Of a DNA stretch of 64,000 bases, positions 1-12,300 are shown one piece after another; position 1 is the first letter of the stretch; each line of letters begins with the position of its first letter. The translations under genes were made by a program, and so were the position numbers. Source of the DNA: Siphlonurus alternatus. Lineage: Eukaryota > Arthropoda > Insecta > Ephemeroptera > Siphlonuridae. The notes under the pieces were generated by a model that was not told the DNA's origin, did no database searches, and saw only the letters and a program-made list of their open reading frames with translations. The DNA lies in contig OX463784.1 of assembly GCA_949825025.1 (NCBI GenBank), positions 9,555,431 to 9,619,430 on the forward strand, in the 5' to 3' direction.

Positions 1-1990
1 GGTTGAAAATAATATTCAGATTGGTTATTTTTTATTATTGGTTTAAAAGCAATATTTTGAAATGGAATATATTTTATTTTTGTAAGGTAAAACATTAAAA
101 AAAATGGATTTAGCACAACACATATTATTTTTATTTTTAAAAAAATACTTCACATACATACATTATGACTTCAGATTTGATTCAATATAATTATTTTGGA
201 AAACACCTGACCAGGGTATACTACATTTTCTTGGTCATGCATGAGGTTGATCTTTTTTGACTGTGGATCACTGGATTATACGAATAGACCCACTGTAATA
301 GAAACGGAGAAAAATGCATGGTGCACAGCGTCCATATTATACGCAGTGTTCCCCTATTTTTTATTCAGACTATATATAAAATTTATATAATTTATTTTGT
401 ATATTCGTCCATAGAAGGATGTTTTATTTAATTCTAAAATTTGCTGTAGTGTAACGTAAAAAAAAAAGCGTACATTCAAGTAAATTATAAAATTAAAATA
501 ACTAAATAGTGCTAATGTAAATAGTAGGAATGCCGCATGTATAAATGACTTGAAATTATCCATCAATATTTTTCTTATCTCTTAATATTATGCATATTTT
601 AAAATACACGTCATTCATGTTATATAAATTTACTTCCTATATTATATACCTTATAAATGCTATCTCTCACATGTTTATATAACATCATGGGTTACATTAT
701 TTATCGCTATATTATGCGAGTAGCTCACTGCTGCTGCTGTTGCTGCTATCATGCTGCCGCCGACTTTTGCATCCACGTGGTCCAAACGTCTCTCCCCCTC
801 CTCCTCCCATCTCTCTTGCGACCACCCACCTCCCGCCCTTACTATATACCGCTTTGATCCAGTGTTGCCAAATCTTTCTACAACGTCTTACGTCATTTAT
901 ATATTTATATATATAATATGAAAATGTTTTAAACCTCCTCAATATATATTAATCTATCGTAGGACATATTTATATTAATCTTTATTCTAGATTCATAGTC
1001 ATATTTTTATACATTAGGGTATTATTATATAAAGATGATATTAATTATGGGGTTAAGTGGTAATGATTTTGATGGTCTTTGTTGGAATTACGTAATGACT
1101 TGTGCAATTCAAAAGATTTTACTTGACGATGCGAGTTCGCAAAATACCTCATGTCATGTCAATTAAAATTTATTTTTGTTTGGTTTGAAGTTCACCCGAA
1201 TTTAATAGTATTATGTTATCATACTTCAATGTGTGGGATGAATATAATATATATAATTCTTGCAGCAGGCTAGTATATACCAAAATATCCAGTGAAGGGA
1301 AAATTAACTTAATTATCAAATATATAAAAATAAAACGTGAAAAATACTACACAAAACATTTATTTATCCTCTTTCGCCGCGATATTTGATTATATCACAA
1401 AAAGTGCTTGTATATAGGTGCATGGCTAATTATAGCCTATTCTCAAAAACGTACAGAGAAAAAAATATATATATATATTTGCAGATATTGATATTTTAAA
1501 TCATTTTTATTCATTGTAATATACCAATTTAGCGTGGATTTACACGAGTTAAAATTGCGACGTATCCATGAATAATATTAAATATTAAGCCCGATTTTGT
1601 ATAACATGACTTTCAACTCAAATGGAAACACATTTTAGTACCCAAATCGTGTCATATCCCTAACTTTACAATATGAGAGTTTGTTTTTCCTTCTAGTGGT
1701 TGGTTATATAGTCATGCAATTTGTTTTAGAGAGAATGCTTAGTTAAAATCTACCACTCTCCTGCATGCATGGTATATATAAGAGTGGCCTGCTAAGTGCC
1801 GAAGTTTTAATGCTACTACCTCCTAAAGCATGTGTGAGATAGCAGCTATAGTCCACTTTGGAACAAGGTGCTTCGTTTAACTTTTATCTCTCTTATAGTA
1901 TTATATATAGGTGTTTCATAGTGATAAACTCGTCCATTTTCTCCTATATTATAGAGTTGTGATAAAATTTAATTTTATACCAACACTCAC

Positions 1991-2200
1991 TACAGTCAAA
2001 TTTATGTAATATTCCTGCCGGAAGTAGCCGGAAGTGAGAGGTTTCTGATCGTCTTGTTCATGTCTGAGTCTTGAAAATTTGCATACATGTTAGTACTTTT
2101 CTGCGTAGCCCAAATTTCTAAATGCAAATACGAATATGAAAGCCAAAAACCTCTTACTTCCGGGTACTTCCGGTGGTAATATTATATTAATTTGACTGTA
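1991..2200. mobile_element. TA-flanked palindromic MITE (Tc1/mariner-like), family N
   Basis: A left arm from TACAGTCAAATTTATGTAAT and a right arm ending ATTTGACTGTA form an imperfect foldback of about 210 bp; both arms carry an ACTTCCGG-type motif next to the loop. CAGTCAAA termini at a TA target are common in Tc1/mariner MITEs. A half copy lies near 28826-28883. Confidence 0.72.
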
Positions 2201-2915
2201 ATATATTTTATTAAAATGTTGATGTGCACATGATTAAATGAAAAGGTTTTGTAAATAAGTTATTTCTTTTTGAATATTAAGAAATTTTCCTTTAAAATTA
2301 AATTTGTCAGTCGCAAATAAGCTGTTGAAGGCTTTTTTTTCCATTCCGTTTTGGTAAATATTTGATTTAAACAGATATATTTGATTGATTGATATAAAAT
2401 ATACACATGTCACGAATGAACTATTTTTGTATTAAATGAAATTTGAACTCATAAATTTCAATTTAATATTATTTAATAAAGCGAGTTAAAGTTCCATCTC
2501 CCTCGTCGAATTAAATTTTATTTATTATGAAAATAAATAAAAATAAATAAATAAATTAATAAATGAATAAATAAATCGAGAAAACAATTACAATTAAATC
2601 ATTTCGTATCTTCGACATGCAATACACTGTATTTCTAATATATGTTTAATTTTCTTTCAATCTTTTATGTTTTATGTAATTTTTATACGACAATATGCCG
2701 AGTTCTTTACATCTAATATAATATACTTCTATAACACAATTAAATATATTATTATACCCTATTTATTCGTATTGTCTATTTTCTTTGTAAGATTCTATGT
2801 TATAATATATTTTTCTTTACAGATTTTCCTTAAAAAAATTTAAAATTGCTTTTTTTTTATTTATACATTTTATGACCTATTTTAATAATACCATGCAGCA
2901 TTGTTTTATATTAAA

Positions 2916-3070
2916 TACGAGGTATGTTCGATAAATACGTGAGGTACATATAATGAAAATGCGTTTGACAGGAGCGCATGAAGCTCCATATATAAAGTAC
3001 GTTTTATGTAATAATGGACAGATTGGAGTACCGTGTTGCCAAGTTTATTTGCATGATGAGAGGGGTTGTT
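2916..3070 (+). mobile_element. Probable decayed mariner 5' end
   Basis: TA followed by CGAGGTATGTTCGATAAATA resembles the terminal repeat of irritans-group mariners. About 85 bp on, ATG at 3014 opens MDRLEYRVAKFICM, which resembles the start of mariner transposases. The rest is lost. This is based on memory of the family only. Confidence 0.45.
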
Positions 3071-3939
3071 TACTTTAACTTATGTAATATCGTTGTATAT
3101 ATATATATGCACTAAATGGGGATACCAAAAGTGCCGCCACTACTGATGATGTGATGATGTTTACATTTTAAATGTCAGGATTAGAATTTTAATGAGGTAA
3201 GTTAGAGATACTTGAAATTTTGTATAGTACCTAGTTTTTTTTTTTTACATAAAAATAAATTATCTTGGCACCATAATTGCGATAGCTTTAGGGCATTCAA
3301 TTTATTCCTCTTGGGAGGTTATATTCTAAATAGAATCATACAGCTGATTAATCATCTTGCAAATCAGAAGTCTTTTTTTGACTGTCAACAGATTCCTTTC
3401 ATGGAATGTAATAATTAATAACAGTCCTTAAAAAATACTTACCGTTTGATTGCATCACAAAATACGAAAATACGTTCTCAGAATTCTTGGTCGTTGATTT
3501 GACAATTAAAAATTACATACGTAAAATTAATATAAAGGGAGTTATGTTAAGAGACCATGTATTGCATTTATAACAAATTCTCAATAGCAGGACTTTACTT
3601 TTTCAAAGCTGGTACGGTCCAAAAATTATAATTAATTAATTCAGATTATTTACCGGTGAAATTCTACTTTTTGCTTTAAAAAAAAAGCAATAATTCGATC
3701 AGAATTCAAATTTTTTTATTCACTCCTACAATTAAATTTGTAAACAAAATAATATAAAGTTGTATAGTTTTTAAATGCCAGAGATAAAAAAGTTCAAAGG
3801 ACTTTAATAAAAAATACATAATAGAGAGATTAAATGCATATCGACCTGTCAAAAAGAAAAAAAATATATATTATACAAATAAAAGGTATAAAAATTTGCT
3901 TCCCATGACTTAACTTTTTATCGCCTATGGCAACATTTT

Positions 3940-3960
3940 CTCTCTCTCTCTCTCTCTCTC
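3940..3960 (+). repeat. (CT)n microsatellite
   Basis: Ten CT units in the 5' intron region. Confidence 0.9.
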
Positions 3961-6900
3961 AATTCAAAACGTAAACAAACTGGTTACTAACAATTAACCA
4001 TCGTACCTCACATTTCCATATTGACCTTGTCTCGATGTCATGCATTCATCAATCTCATTAACATTAGAAGTATAGTCTCTCTTATATATATACCTGACCT
4101 GAAGCTATTTATAGAACCACGCCCACATTTATTATTATTATTATTTTTACTATATTTTATAGTATATGACGTCATCACATCTACTTCATTTATTATCATG
4201 TGCTTTACTTGACCGAGTGTTGTATAGTTTGACTAGACCGTGATATTATACATTATTATATACAAATCGTGCCCCCCCCCCTCCTCCCTCCTATATATCG
4301 TGAGTTAATTATTAACAAGTACTGTTATGTACTGTAATTATATATAATATATATATTTTCTATTATTTAAATTTTACAATGTATTAAAGTGTAAATAATG
4401 TTTCTTTTTATATTTTATTTAGTCTATAATTTATAAATCGAATGTATATTTTTATTTATTTAATAATAATGAGAATAAATTTAAATACAATATAATTTTT
4501 TACGATTATAAATTATGTAATTATTATAATATGACTATTTGTATATAAAATATATAGTTATAACTAGAAAAAAAAAATGATGTTTTAATTTTTTTATCTA
4601 TTAAGAGTGGTCATTAAAAAAGATAATTGAATTTTTTTTCTCGCTATAATATAACGTTATTTCGTGCATAGTCTAAAATATAGCGTCTTTTATAACAAAC
4701 AATATGTAATAATCTTGTAGCTGCTTTACAGAATACAAATTACAATCATCCACATGTCTGGAATTTTACGTTTTTTTTATAGTCATTTGTTATTTGAATT
4801 TCTGTATGTAAATTATTTTTTGTTTGTTGATGGAAAATTTCAATATGTATTATAAGAATTTTTTGATAGAAAAGCAATTTATTAAATCAAAATTTTATAT
4901 AAAAAAATAATATTTCTGCAACGCCGGCTTCATAGCAAGCAGCGCGCCGCCGGTTGCCATGCCGGTCTATATGTTCAGAGTTTGGTATTTATTCCCGAGC
5001 CCCTTGCTACGCCGCTGCTTGCAATGATGGGCCGCCGGGTGTCTCGGACGAGTCCACACTTCCCCACGTAGGGGAGGCCGACATCGCTCTTGCGCAGTCA
5101 GTATTCTTGCCCTTGGTAACCAAGGTGATAATAAACAGGTAGGATAGTGACTTTCTCGTTATAACGTACTAGTCATAATGATGACGTCATCATATAGGTG
5201 TGGCGTTGAAAAGAAACGAAAAAATCGGTGTTTTTTTAGGGGTAACAAATAGAACTTTATATTGTTTCTATTGTTATTTTAGTTGAATTTTTTTGTATTA
5301 GTTTTATTTTAAATTACATAATTATTTATATTTTAAAAAAATGTATATTGTAATAATTTTCAAATTTATATAAATTTGCGAAAATACAAAAAAAAAAAAG
5401 TAAGTTTCTTTCAGTTAAAAAAAAAAAAGAAGAAGAAAAAAAGGGGATATCTGAAAAGAAGGAAAACAAACAGATAAGTAGGGACATTCCTTCATTTGTT
5501 TACAAAAGATTAAATGAATGAACTTTTACCATAAAATATAGAATGGTTAATAAAATTTAATGGCGTGTAAAGTGCTTTGAAATCTGATATGTTAATTAAC
5601 GCCCCCCTTCTCCCTACTCTTAAATGTTATGTAATTCTGTCTGTCTTATTTTATAAATACCAGTACTTGAGTAATTACTTAATACATTGAATTGTTGTAA
5701 ATTTATTTATCAAGGGTATAATTAATGATGATGAATAGGTTTTAGTTTGAAGTCGGTCGCCATTTCTAAAAATATTCATCCTTTCATATATGCAACCATC
5801 AATTCTCATACTTAAAAATATTTGTGTGTTATTTTCTTGATCCTTCAAAATAATGAGAAATCAGGTTCATTGATTATTATTATAGTATTATTACTGTTAT
5901 TCAAATCGTAGATTATTTTTGAGGAAAGTCATAATTCCAATTTATTTATTTAGATGTCATAAAGAAATTGTTATTAAGTTATCAACATTTTGCCTTACAA
6001 ATATATATTTTTTTTTCTGAAAACTATCATAATATTGAGGTTGTATGGACGATTCACATTTTAATTATGAAAAAGTCATAATTCCATTTACTTCGATAAC
6101 GTCATAAAAAATATATTTCATATTTAATTTAATAACTTAAATATTTATTTATATCGATTCTGATACTTAGCAATATTTCTATAATAATTATGATCTAAAT
6201 TATAAACAAAAAAATGAGGTAATTTAAATTTTAAAATATAAAAAGTTATAATTCCCATTTGCTTCAGTGAAGTAATAGCACATTTACTCAAATTTTTTAA
6301 ATTTTAAATTACAATAATTCTCTGCTGCTACTTTTCCTGACCTACGATCTGAAAGAAGGACTTATGTCCTCTACATCAGGTTACCTCAAATTTTTATTTG
6401 CCGTGCTTTTGTGTGGCAGCAAGCAAGCGAACCCGTGTGAGAGAGCGCCAAGCGAAGCTGCTGCCTGGCTATATAATACAAGCTTGGTATTATAGGAGCG
6501 GCAGGCAAAGCAAGCCTTTCCCTATACTGTATGCTGTTCTACTTGTGTTTCAAATTACACACAGCGCTCCACTCAAACAACATAGTATTGTCAAGACTAA
6601 TTGCATATATCCTTCCTGTCAAATTTTTTTTTTCTTATGCATAATGTTAACCCTGAATTCACTCAATATTTATGATATTTTTTAAAGATGGATAATTTAA
6701 AATAATTATTAAGATAATTTAGCGTTGCGTGCGTAGGAAATTATGTATTTTTTTGAAAGTATAGAAATGCAATTTGGCGAATCATCGTTTTAAAATTAAG
6801 ATAGGTAGTAATTATAGACCTTATGTTATATGTAAATAAGGCCTATATTTAAATCTTAACGTCCTGGGGCATGACAGCATGAGACTTTTTTTTTTTTTGC

Positions 6901-7504
6901 ATTCTGATATATCAGTCAAGGTATTCCTTTTTTTTTTATATAATGAACTTAAATGTAAATTTTCATCTTGCAATGGAAAGTTTCCATTATTTAGGATAAT
7001 GGATTTTTTTTTATCTTTCAGAGAATTTTACTATATAAAAAAATGTCAAACGAAAAATCAAAATTATATTTTACCATTTTAATTATATTAATGAACTTTC
7101 ACATTTTAATTAAATATCACAGTAATTAATGGTTATTGTCAAGTTAATAATCATATAATAATTTTATTAATTAAGTTCACGTTTTTTGTGACTTTTATTT
7201 CGTTTGATGTATTTTTTTTGCTGTGAGGTTTAGCGAGTTAATATTAAATGATAATTTAGCACAATTTGAGTGCGTGGTGATGTAGGGGGGAGTATTGTTA
7301 TTATTTAATCGAATAAAGTGATGGGAGGGAGGCACTCTCTTATAACACCAACGCAATGTAATCATATCAAATTGAACCTGACTTCTTGTATCAAACTCTG
7401 TTTATCGTTATAAGAGCTGCGTGGTTATGTATTGAAATAATATTATAGTCAAAAATTGTTGTAGATTCTTTGAAACAACGTGGAAAAAGCACAAAAATAG
7501 AGTA

Positions 7505-7776
7505 TCGACCTCAAAGTTTTTTATTGAAAAACTAATAGATGGTTGCAAAGTTATGCGACTTAGATTTTTTAGAGGCCGGGAAGTATTGCTAAAATTTTTT
7601 GCCGAGGTCGGGTTTGAACCCACGCCCCTTTTAGGTCCTATCAAGAGGCGTCACTCTCTGTAATTTCAATAATTTTTTTAAAATAGTTCCCGGACTCGAA
7701 AAAATCTGAAAAAAATCAGATAAGCATAACTTTGCACCCTCTATCCATTTTTGCAATAAAATTTTTTGAGTTCCGT
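7505..7776. mobile_element. Foldback element family A, copy 1
   Basis: The left arm includes GCAAAGTTATGCGACTTAGA and the right arm includes AGCATAACTTTGCACCCTCT, so the ends are inverted over about 85 bp around a loop with GAGGCGTCA. Same terminal words as the copies at 16938, 58722 and 61584. Confidence 0.75.
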
Positions 7777-8137
7777 ATTCCATTCATTTTAAAATAATAT
7801 TTAACTGTTGTTTTGTTGTGCAGTCATATGCAAAACAATGAATATTTGCGGTAATGTTTACTTTTATGCAACGTGTTAATTAAGATAAGGAAAATTGAGA
7901 TTCTTAATTGTCTTGTTTTTGTCTATATATACGGTCTCATAAAATTTAATTTCTCCAACACGAGTCATTGCATTCATATTATTACACATGCACTCTTGAC
8001 TATACTGATACGAGAACTGATAACAAATTCTATATCATAGTAAAATATATTGATAATATGATGTATAACGCGTGAGGAATGAAATTGATTTATTATATTC
8101 ATGTTTACTGTTGTTCATGTAATCTATTTGAAGTATA

Positions 8138-8284
8138 AGGTGGCGTCCCAATACTATTTCTCGTCTACTTAGGGTCCCTAAATGAGCTTTCCCCTCCCCT
8201 CCAAGATGGCCGCTATATAAGCTAAATTTGCCGCCATTGTAGGGAAGGGTAGTAGACGAGAATAGGACTATTGGGACGCCACCT
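8138..8284. mobile_element. Palindromic MITE, 147 bp
   Basis: Perfect 16 bp terminal inverted repeats AGGTGGCGTCCCAATA / TATTGGGACGCCACCT. The inverse match continues through CTCGTCTACT / AGTAGACGAG. No clear TSD. Confidence 0.8.
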
Positions 8285-8877
8285 AACTATTAAAAAAATG
8301 TGTCAATTAACAATATATTCTTATCACTCTTACAAATCCTAAAAGTTGCAAAAGTTTGTCATGAACGAGAGCCTTATTTTTTATCTTTTAGTTTACAAAA
8401 ATAAAAGATAGCTCTTGTATACGCAAGCTAAAAAAGAAAATGGTCTTGTAAAAAAGATAAAAAGACCTCTGGAAAGATAAAATGCGCGTTGGTTTTTGAG
8501 GACCAAAGCTACAAAAGTTCTGTATATTTTTATATAGGGTCTGCTCTAAAATTAAATTGCTATCTTATGATAATTTCTTGTCTTTCTCCATCAATTTCAC
8601 CCCTAATTGGATACTAACTCAATGTATTTCATTGTTATATACCAAGTTTCAAAACTCGTCTTTGAGTCTCAATATACAATATTATACAAATGGTACTCAA
8701 AAAGTTCCACGTCCCTCCAATAAGTTATTTGTTGGTGGTTTTGAGTTACACCATGTATGGTTACACTTAATTAATCAATGCGGATGCGTTGACGACGGAT
8801 AGTTATTCGTATGAGACGTCGTCAATTGAACACCGTCATGTCAGAGATTTTATATTGGAAGCTCTCGGGTTATATCA

Positions 8878-9054
8878 TACAGTATAACAGATCTTAGTTT
8901 ACCTCTAGACAGTTCAGTAGACTAGACGGCGCCAGATTTATCAGCCAATGAAAAGGTGGCCAGCTGACATCCTAGCCATTTCATTGGCTGATATATCTGG
9001 CGCCGTCTTGCCTACTGAGCTGTCTAGAGGGAAACTACGATCTGTTATACTGTA
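8878..9054. mobile_element. Palindromic MITE family C, copy 1
   Basis: ACAGTATAACAGATC and GATCTGTTATACTGT ends, with GGCGCCAGAT / ATCTGGCGCC arms around AGCCAATGAAA / TTTCATTGGCT. It ends about 160 bp before osa exon 1 of the window. A second, decayed copy is at 60432-60566. Confidence 0.8.
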
Positions 9055-9213
9055 TATATTATCATAAGAGCGTATAGTGAATAGTGAATGTTTTGAACAT
9101 GCACGTATCCCCCATGGTTTATATCAGCAGAAAGGCCAGTTAATATAGAATTCACCTATACATGCCTGGGTAATGTTCTGGATGCTAACGTGATGTTGTT
9201 CTCTTTGTTTCAG

Positions 9214-9352
9214 GATCAGAACAGCAATGACAGCTCGAGCGGGCACGGTGCAGCCCCCGGTACCCCAAACTCCCAGCAGGGTCTGAGCAGCCGACCCACC
9301 CCGTCCCCCACGGGGTCTACTGGCTCCAGGTCCATGTCGCCTGCCGTGCAGG
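9214..9352 (+). CDS. osa: osa exon 1 of window (internal exon of gene)
   Basis: Acceptor TTTCAG before 9214 and donor GTGAGT at 9353. Phase in 0, out 1. It encodes the DQNSNDSSSG ... RPTPSPTGSTGSRSMSPAV block, which is one of the best conserved short stretches of the disordered N-terminal half of Osa. The frame is open upstream only back to intron sequence, so this is not a first exon. Confidence 0.95.
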
Positions 9353-12300
9353 GTGAGTATCTCCCACCTGCGAATATAGTCGTCTTAGCCTATCTTTGGT
9401 TTGACGTCACAAACTTTTTCCTTTGTCCACCAATACAATGAGAGGGTCGCGTGACGTCCAATCAAAGATAATCCTAGACGACTATTACATATTATAATTA
9501 TATTAGAAAACTATAGTACCAAGGATTTTGTATGTATGGATAGGTTATCTCTATACCAATAGCATTAGAGCTACTGAGGCAAATCTCCAACGTAAGATGG
9601 CGACCGAGCGCAACCATCTGCACTGTAAACTATATGGAAGTTTCCCAACGTAAGATGGCGGACATCCCATTGGTTACTGTTGTAACCGCCACCCACTTCC
9701 TCCTCACGACTGTGCCTCACCGACGGAAGTACCATCACCTATCCATACATACAAAATCCTTGTATAGTACACGTTAGGAAAGTAACATTGCATTCATTGT
9801 TAAAAATTAAAATTGGTACCAAGTACCATATATACATAACATGACGCCATATCCCTTTACGGGGTAAGCCAGCAGCATTATTACCTCGGCCGTCTACAAA
9901 TTGCCCTCCAAAGCATTAGTTTGGAAGCAAAGTTATTAGTTTTGGCTAAAAAGGTTGATAATTTAATGATATGCGATAGATTATAAATTAAACTGTGAAA
10001 AGCTTATTTACGTTAATTCATAAAAAAATATGTCTACCTCCTATAAATATTATTCTATATAATAATATACAAATATAACTTTTATTTTATTTTTAATCAA
10101 ACTGTAATGAAGCTTTTAATTTATATTTGAGATTGATAATGTGTAGATGATCTTTCATTAAATTTAATGATTTTTTATTTTATATTGTACAAGTAACTGG
10201 GGAAGTATAGCATTGAGTTTGATACACCAGAACAGTACTATCAGTACTTTTAAATATATTACAACAAAAATATTTCAGCACATCCTTTCAAGATTGAAGA
10301 TTAATGGTCGTAAGTTGCAGCCACCTATCCGAGAATAATCTGAGGATTATCCGTGGATTATTTACTAATTAACATTAAATTTCTCGGATAATTCTCCGAT
10401 TTTCCTAGGATAGGTTGGCTGCAACTTACGACCATAAGTTGTGGTTTTATTTAAAAAAAATTCCTTCTCATTTAATAAAATTAAATTAAATACAATAATT
10501 TTAACGAATTGGATTTTCCAAATTTTAAGATTAGACAAGAAAATAAAATGAGTCATCATTATTTATGATCTATGGACCATACAATATAAATTTTATATAT
10601 CAGTAGACAATAAGTCTAGCAACATAATAACAGTTATGATAATGTGAGATTGGAATGTATAATCATCCATCAGTTATAGAGGAGGAGTGGGCGTAGGAAA
10701 GTGAAAGTCTGACTGCATGATGAGATGATGAGGGAGAGCAAGGCGGCTTTCTGTCAAAGTAATGAGCCCCCCCCCCCCTCCTCATCCTTTCCTATCCATC
10801 GTAGAAAGGACACCCGTCCGTCGTCAGTTTTTTTTTTTTTTTTTTTGCTTGACTTATCTGTTAGCTGAAATAACACAAACAAAAAAAGCCATGCGTCTAT
10901 TTATTTCGTGTTAGGCAGGTCAATGACTTGCTTCTGTTGAACTACTATATATACTAAACAGTAGTAGACACCCGAGTATGTTTATATATTATTATATGTG
11001 TAGATGTTGATACTACTTTCTCTTTTATCTCTTTTTATTATATAAATGTGAGATATTCATTCTTTTTGCTTTGCTTTGTTTTTATGTTTAGTTATTGTAA
11101 TATGAAACTGTATGGTATAATTATTATAGCCTTTGTGTATATGTTTTTCTTTTTTTTTTAAATAATGGTGTTATTCGTTCATTGCTTTATTTTTATTTTA
11201 GTTCAGTAACTAAGTATAATATTATGCGATTCAATGTGCTGTAAAATGAATATTATTTAAACATCTTTATTACTCGTTGGTGTTAATAGAAAAATGTTTA
11301 TTATTTTTATATTGTTTAGAAATTTTGGACAGTGCTATGCATAAATATTTTACAGCATTTGGTATAGAAATTATGTAATCCAATTAAAAATTTATTACCG
11401 AAGCTCTTCAGGTATGATAACTGTGAGAGAATTTTTTTACCGATTTAGGATAATTTTTCGGTGTTCCTTCCCACCGTTTTATCCAAACCTATGTGTAAAA
11501 AACACTCAAAATTGATTTTGTTGTAATTTTTTAGAGGGAAATAAGCTCTTGGTTCATTATTAGAAGACCTTTAAATCCCCCAAAAAGACTGTTATATATA
11601 TAGTTATTGATAAAAAATTCAAATTTTTTACCATGGTGGCAAATGGAGAACATTTCCCGCCGGGGAACACGTGAAGTCTCTGTATACAGAGTCTATACGA
11701 AATGACAAAATCATTTATTTTGTGCATATATGCTTTTATAGAAAAATCTTGATTTTCTAACTTTCTTCAATTTCATATCACTACCCTTTTCTTTTTCGTA
11801 TATACGAAAGCGAAAAGCCTTGCTGCATGTTTGAGAACTCCCTTTTGTGTTTCTCCTTCACTTTCAAAACTCCAAAAAGATGATATATATCTTTTGATCA
11901 GATACTTTCTGTGAAGAATCAACTTTAACGATTCTCGTTACCCTTTTGTTTCGTATGACAACAGTTCCCCCATCCTTTTTTTAATATTACGTCAACATGG
12001 CACCCAAACAAACGGTGAGAGGATTTAAAGAGGAAGAGAGAAAGAAAAAAAAATAAGAAGGAATCCCCTATTTTGTCCATGACCTACATAACTATACCAC
12101 CCCCCTTTTTTTTCTCTCTCTCTGTCTGTCTCGCATTTTCTCTTTAAACCTCCCCCACCTTCTCCCAATCCTTTTTCTCTTCCCTCCCCACCTCCTCCCT
12201 TTTTCCCACCCTTACTACTACTTCTACTACTACTATATATACTACGTCTACCACTTTTCACACCTTCTTCCCCTATAAAATGTCGTCATCGTCTCTTCTA

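Larger units (their letters stand above)
1..9213 (+). other. osa: osa upstream intron (5' part of window)
   Basis: No coding exon that I can support. Sequence is very AT-rich with scattered MITEs (1991, 7505, 8138, 8878), a mariner remnant (2916), simple repeats, and two GC-richer islands (about 4921-5140 and 6395-6520). Read as intron because the first visible osa exon is internal and in phase 0. An alternative first exon or promoter inside it cannot be excluded. Confidence 0.7.

Noticed and set aside
657..942. Short frames near the start of the window
   Set aside because: Derived from CTG/GCT-type low complexity; no conserved block or splice context.
4954..5142. 62-codon + frame in the GC island as an osa exon
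   Set aside because: It resembles no Osa block, and phase alone cannot support it; kept only as an island worth checking.
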